Program-made: the position numbers and the translations under genes
Shown here: piece after piece, positions 32,480 through 32,922 of the stretch
Numbering within the stretch: position 1 is the first letter of the stretch
Layout of the letters: the number at the start of each line of letters is the position of its first letter
Notes under the pieces: model-generated
What the model saw: only the letters and a program-made list of their open reading frames with translations
The model's database searches: none
Told to the model about the DNA's origin: nothing
NCBI GenBank assembly: GCA_905235595.1
Contig: CAJOMG010000017.1
Span: 1 to 32,922 of the forward strand
DNA length: 32,922 nt
From: an uncultured Desulfovibrio sp.
Lineage (GTDB): Bacteria > Desulfobacterota > Desulfovibrionia > Desulfovibrionales > Desulfovibrionaceae
Reading direction: 5' to 3'

Positions 32480-32922
32480 ATGCCGCGCCTTCCCCCCAAT
32501 GCAGCCTCACTTGGCAGCGCCATCGAACGCACCCCGGGCCTTGTCATCGGGGGTACGAGCAGCAATGCCGGCAAAACCGTATGTACCCTCGCACTGCTCT
32601 GCGCCCTGCGTCAACGCGGCATTGCCACTGCTGCTGCCAAGGTGGGACCGGATTATATAGACACGGCCTTCCATGCTGCTATCACGGAACGCCCTGCCGC
32701 TAATCTGGACGCGTGGATGTGCCGCGAAACCGCCCCGACCCCAAGAGAACGGGCCAATACAGCTCCACGCCCCGGCCTTTGCCGTATTATAGAGCGCATG
32801 TATACGCCCCTGGGCACATCCCCCCCCGACCTGCTCGTCATTGAGGGAGCTATGGGCCTGTATGACGGGGGCCAGGGCGGTGCTGGCAGTACGGCACGGC
32901 TGGCCGCGCAGCTGAGCCTGCC
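32480..32922 (+). CDS. cobB: Cobyrinic acid a,c-diamide synthase, N-terminal part
   Basis: 147 complete codons are visible before the window ends. GGTSSNAGKT (24-33) is the ATP-binding P-loop variant of the CobB/CbiA family, AAKVGPDYID (52-61) is the next signature, and IEGAMGLYDG (121-130) the third. The enzyme amidates the a and c side chains of cobyrinate, using glutamine and ATP, in cobalamin biosynthesis; the C-terminal glutaminase domain lies outside the window. The ATG at 32480 has no strong ribosome-binding site, but it is the first start in frame and follows the small gene by 20 bp. It is probably called cbiA in an anaerobic pathway. Confidence 0.9.
   Translation, partial: MPRLPPNAASLGSAIERTPGLVIGGTSSNAGKTVCTLALLCALRQRGIATAAAKVGPDYIDTAFHAAITERPAANLDAWMCRETAPTPRERANTAPRPGLCRIIERMYTPLGTSPPDLLVIEGAMGLYDGGQGGAGSTARLAAQLSL

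Noticed and set aside
1-32922. CRISPR array, tRNA or rRNA genes, prophage or defence cassette
   Set aside because: No regularly spaced repeats, no tRNA T-loop pattern with matching stems, and no phage structural or nuclease-defence genes were found on either strand.

Overview
The window looks like a chromosomal stretch from a Desulfovibrio-type sulfate reducer (Desulfovibrionaceae). Grounds for this are a 1188-residue DUF3683/FAD/iron-sulfur/CCG oxidoreductase of the D-lactate-dehydrogenase type, TRAP-type uptake, large hybrid histidine kinases, and a GC-rich chromosome in which AT-rich DNA is confined to control regions. The taxonomic call is inference from gene content; no rRNA or other phylogenetic marker is present.

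Bases 1-8940 form a catabolic island. A decayed TAXI-type TRAP binding-protein gene lies at the left edge. Next come a LysR regulator and, divergently, a complete TRAP transporter (dctP, dctQ, dctM) followed by an isocitrate-lyase-superfamily carbon-carbon lyase. A nickel-pincer racemase (LarA family) converges on the lyase, and an AEC carrier plus a beta-hydroxyacid dehydrogenase follow. Together these suggest uptake, racemisation and cleavage of an unidentified 2-hydroxy (di)carboxylate. Three TGATAT/ATATCA half-sites and a sigma70-like promoter sit between the LysR gene and dctP at distances typical of LysR activation.

Bases 8941-15493 are a mixed region: an IS4-family transposase remnant, a flavodoxin, a UvrD/PcrA helicase, a secreted polysaccharide deacetylase, an APS-kinase-like protein and a D-2-hydroxyacid dehydrogenase. 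Between the deacetylase and the kinase lies about 320 bp without a convincing gene. It contains a nested 63-nt hairpin and a strong intrinsic terminator on the minus strand, so it is a candidate small RNA.

Bases 15572-24314 hold the most unusual block. An 1108-residue protein joins a full APC-family amino-acid permease to a histidine kinase with two receiver domains. It is followed 16 bp later by a PAS hybrid kinase and is divergently paired with the 1188-residue FAD/Fe-S oxidoreductase. The permease-kinase gene carries a perfect 16-bp inverted repeat inside its linker region.

Bases 24399-32922 are mostly housekeeping: a YkgJ-type cysteine-cluster protein, a hypothetical protein, a DciA-like (DUF721) protein, ahcY, and then a tight plus-strand series of rnhA, a Gate-domain membrane protein, a MoaD/ThiS-like protein lacking the usual Gly-Gly end, an M50 protease, ruvX, mltG, a small hypothetical protein and the start of a cobyrinate a,c-diamide synthase cut by the window edge.
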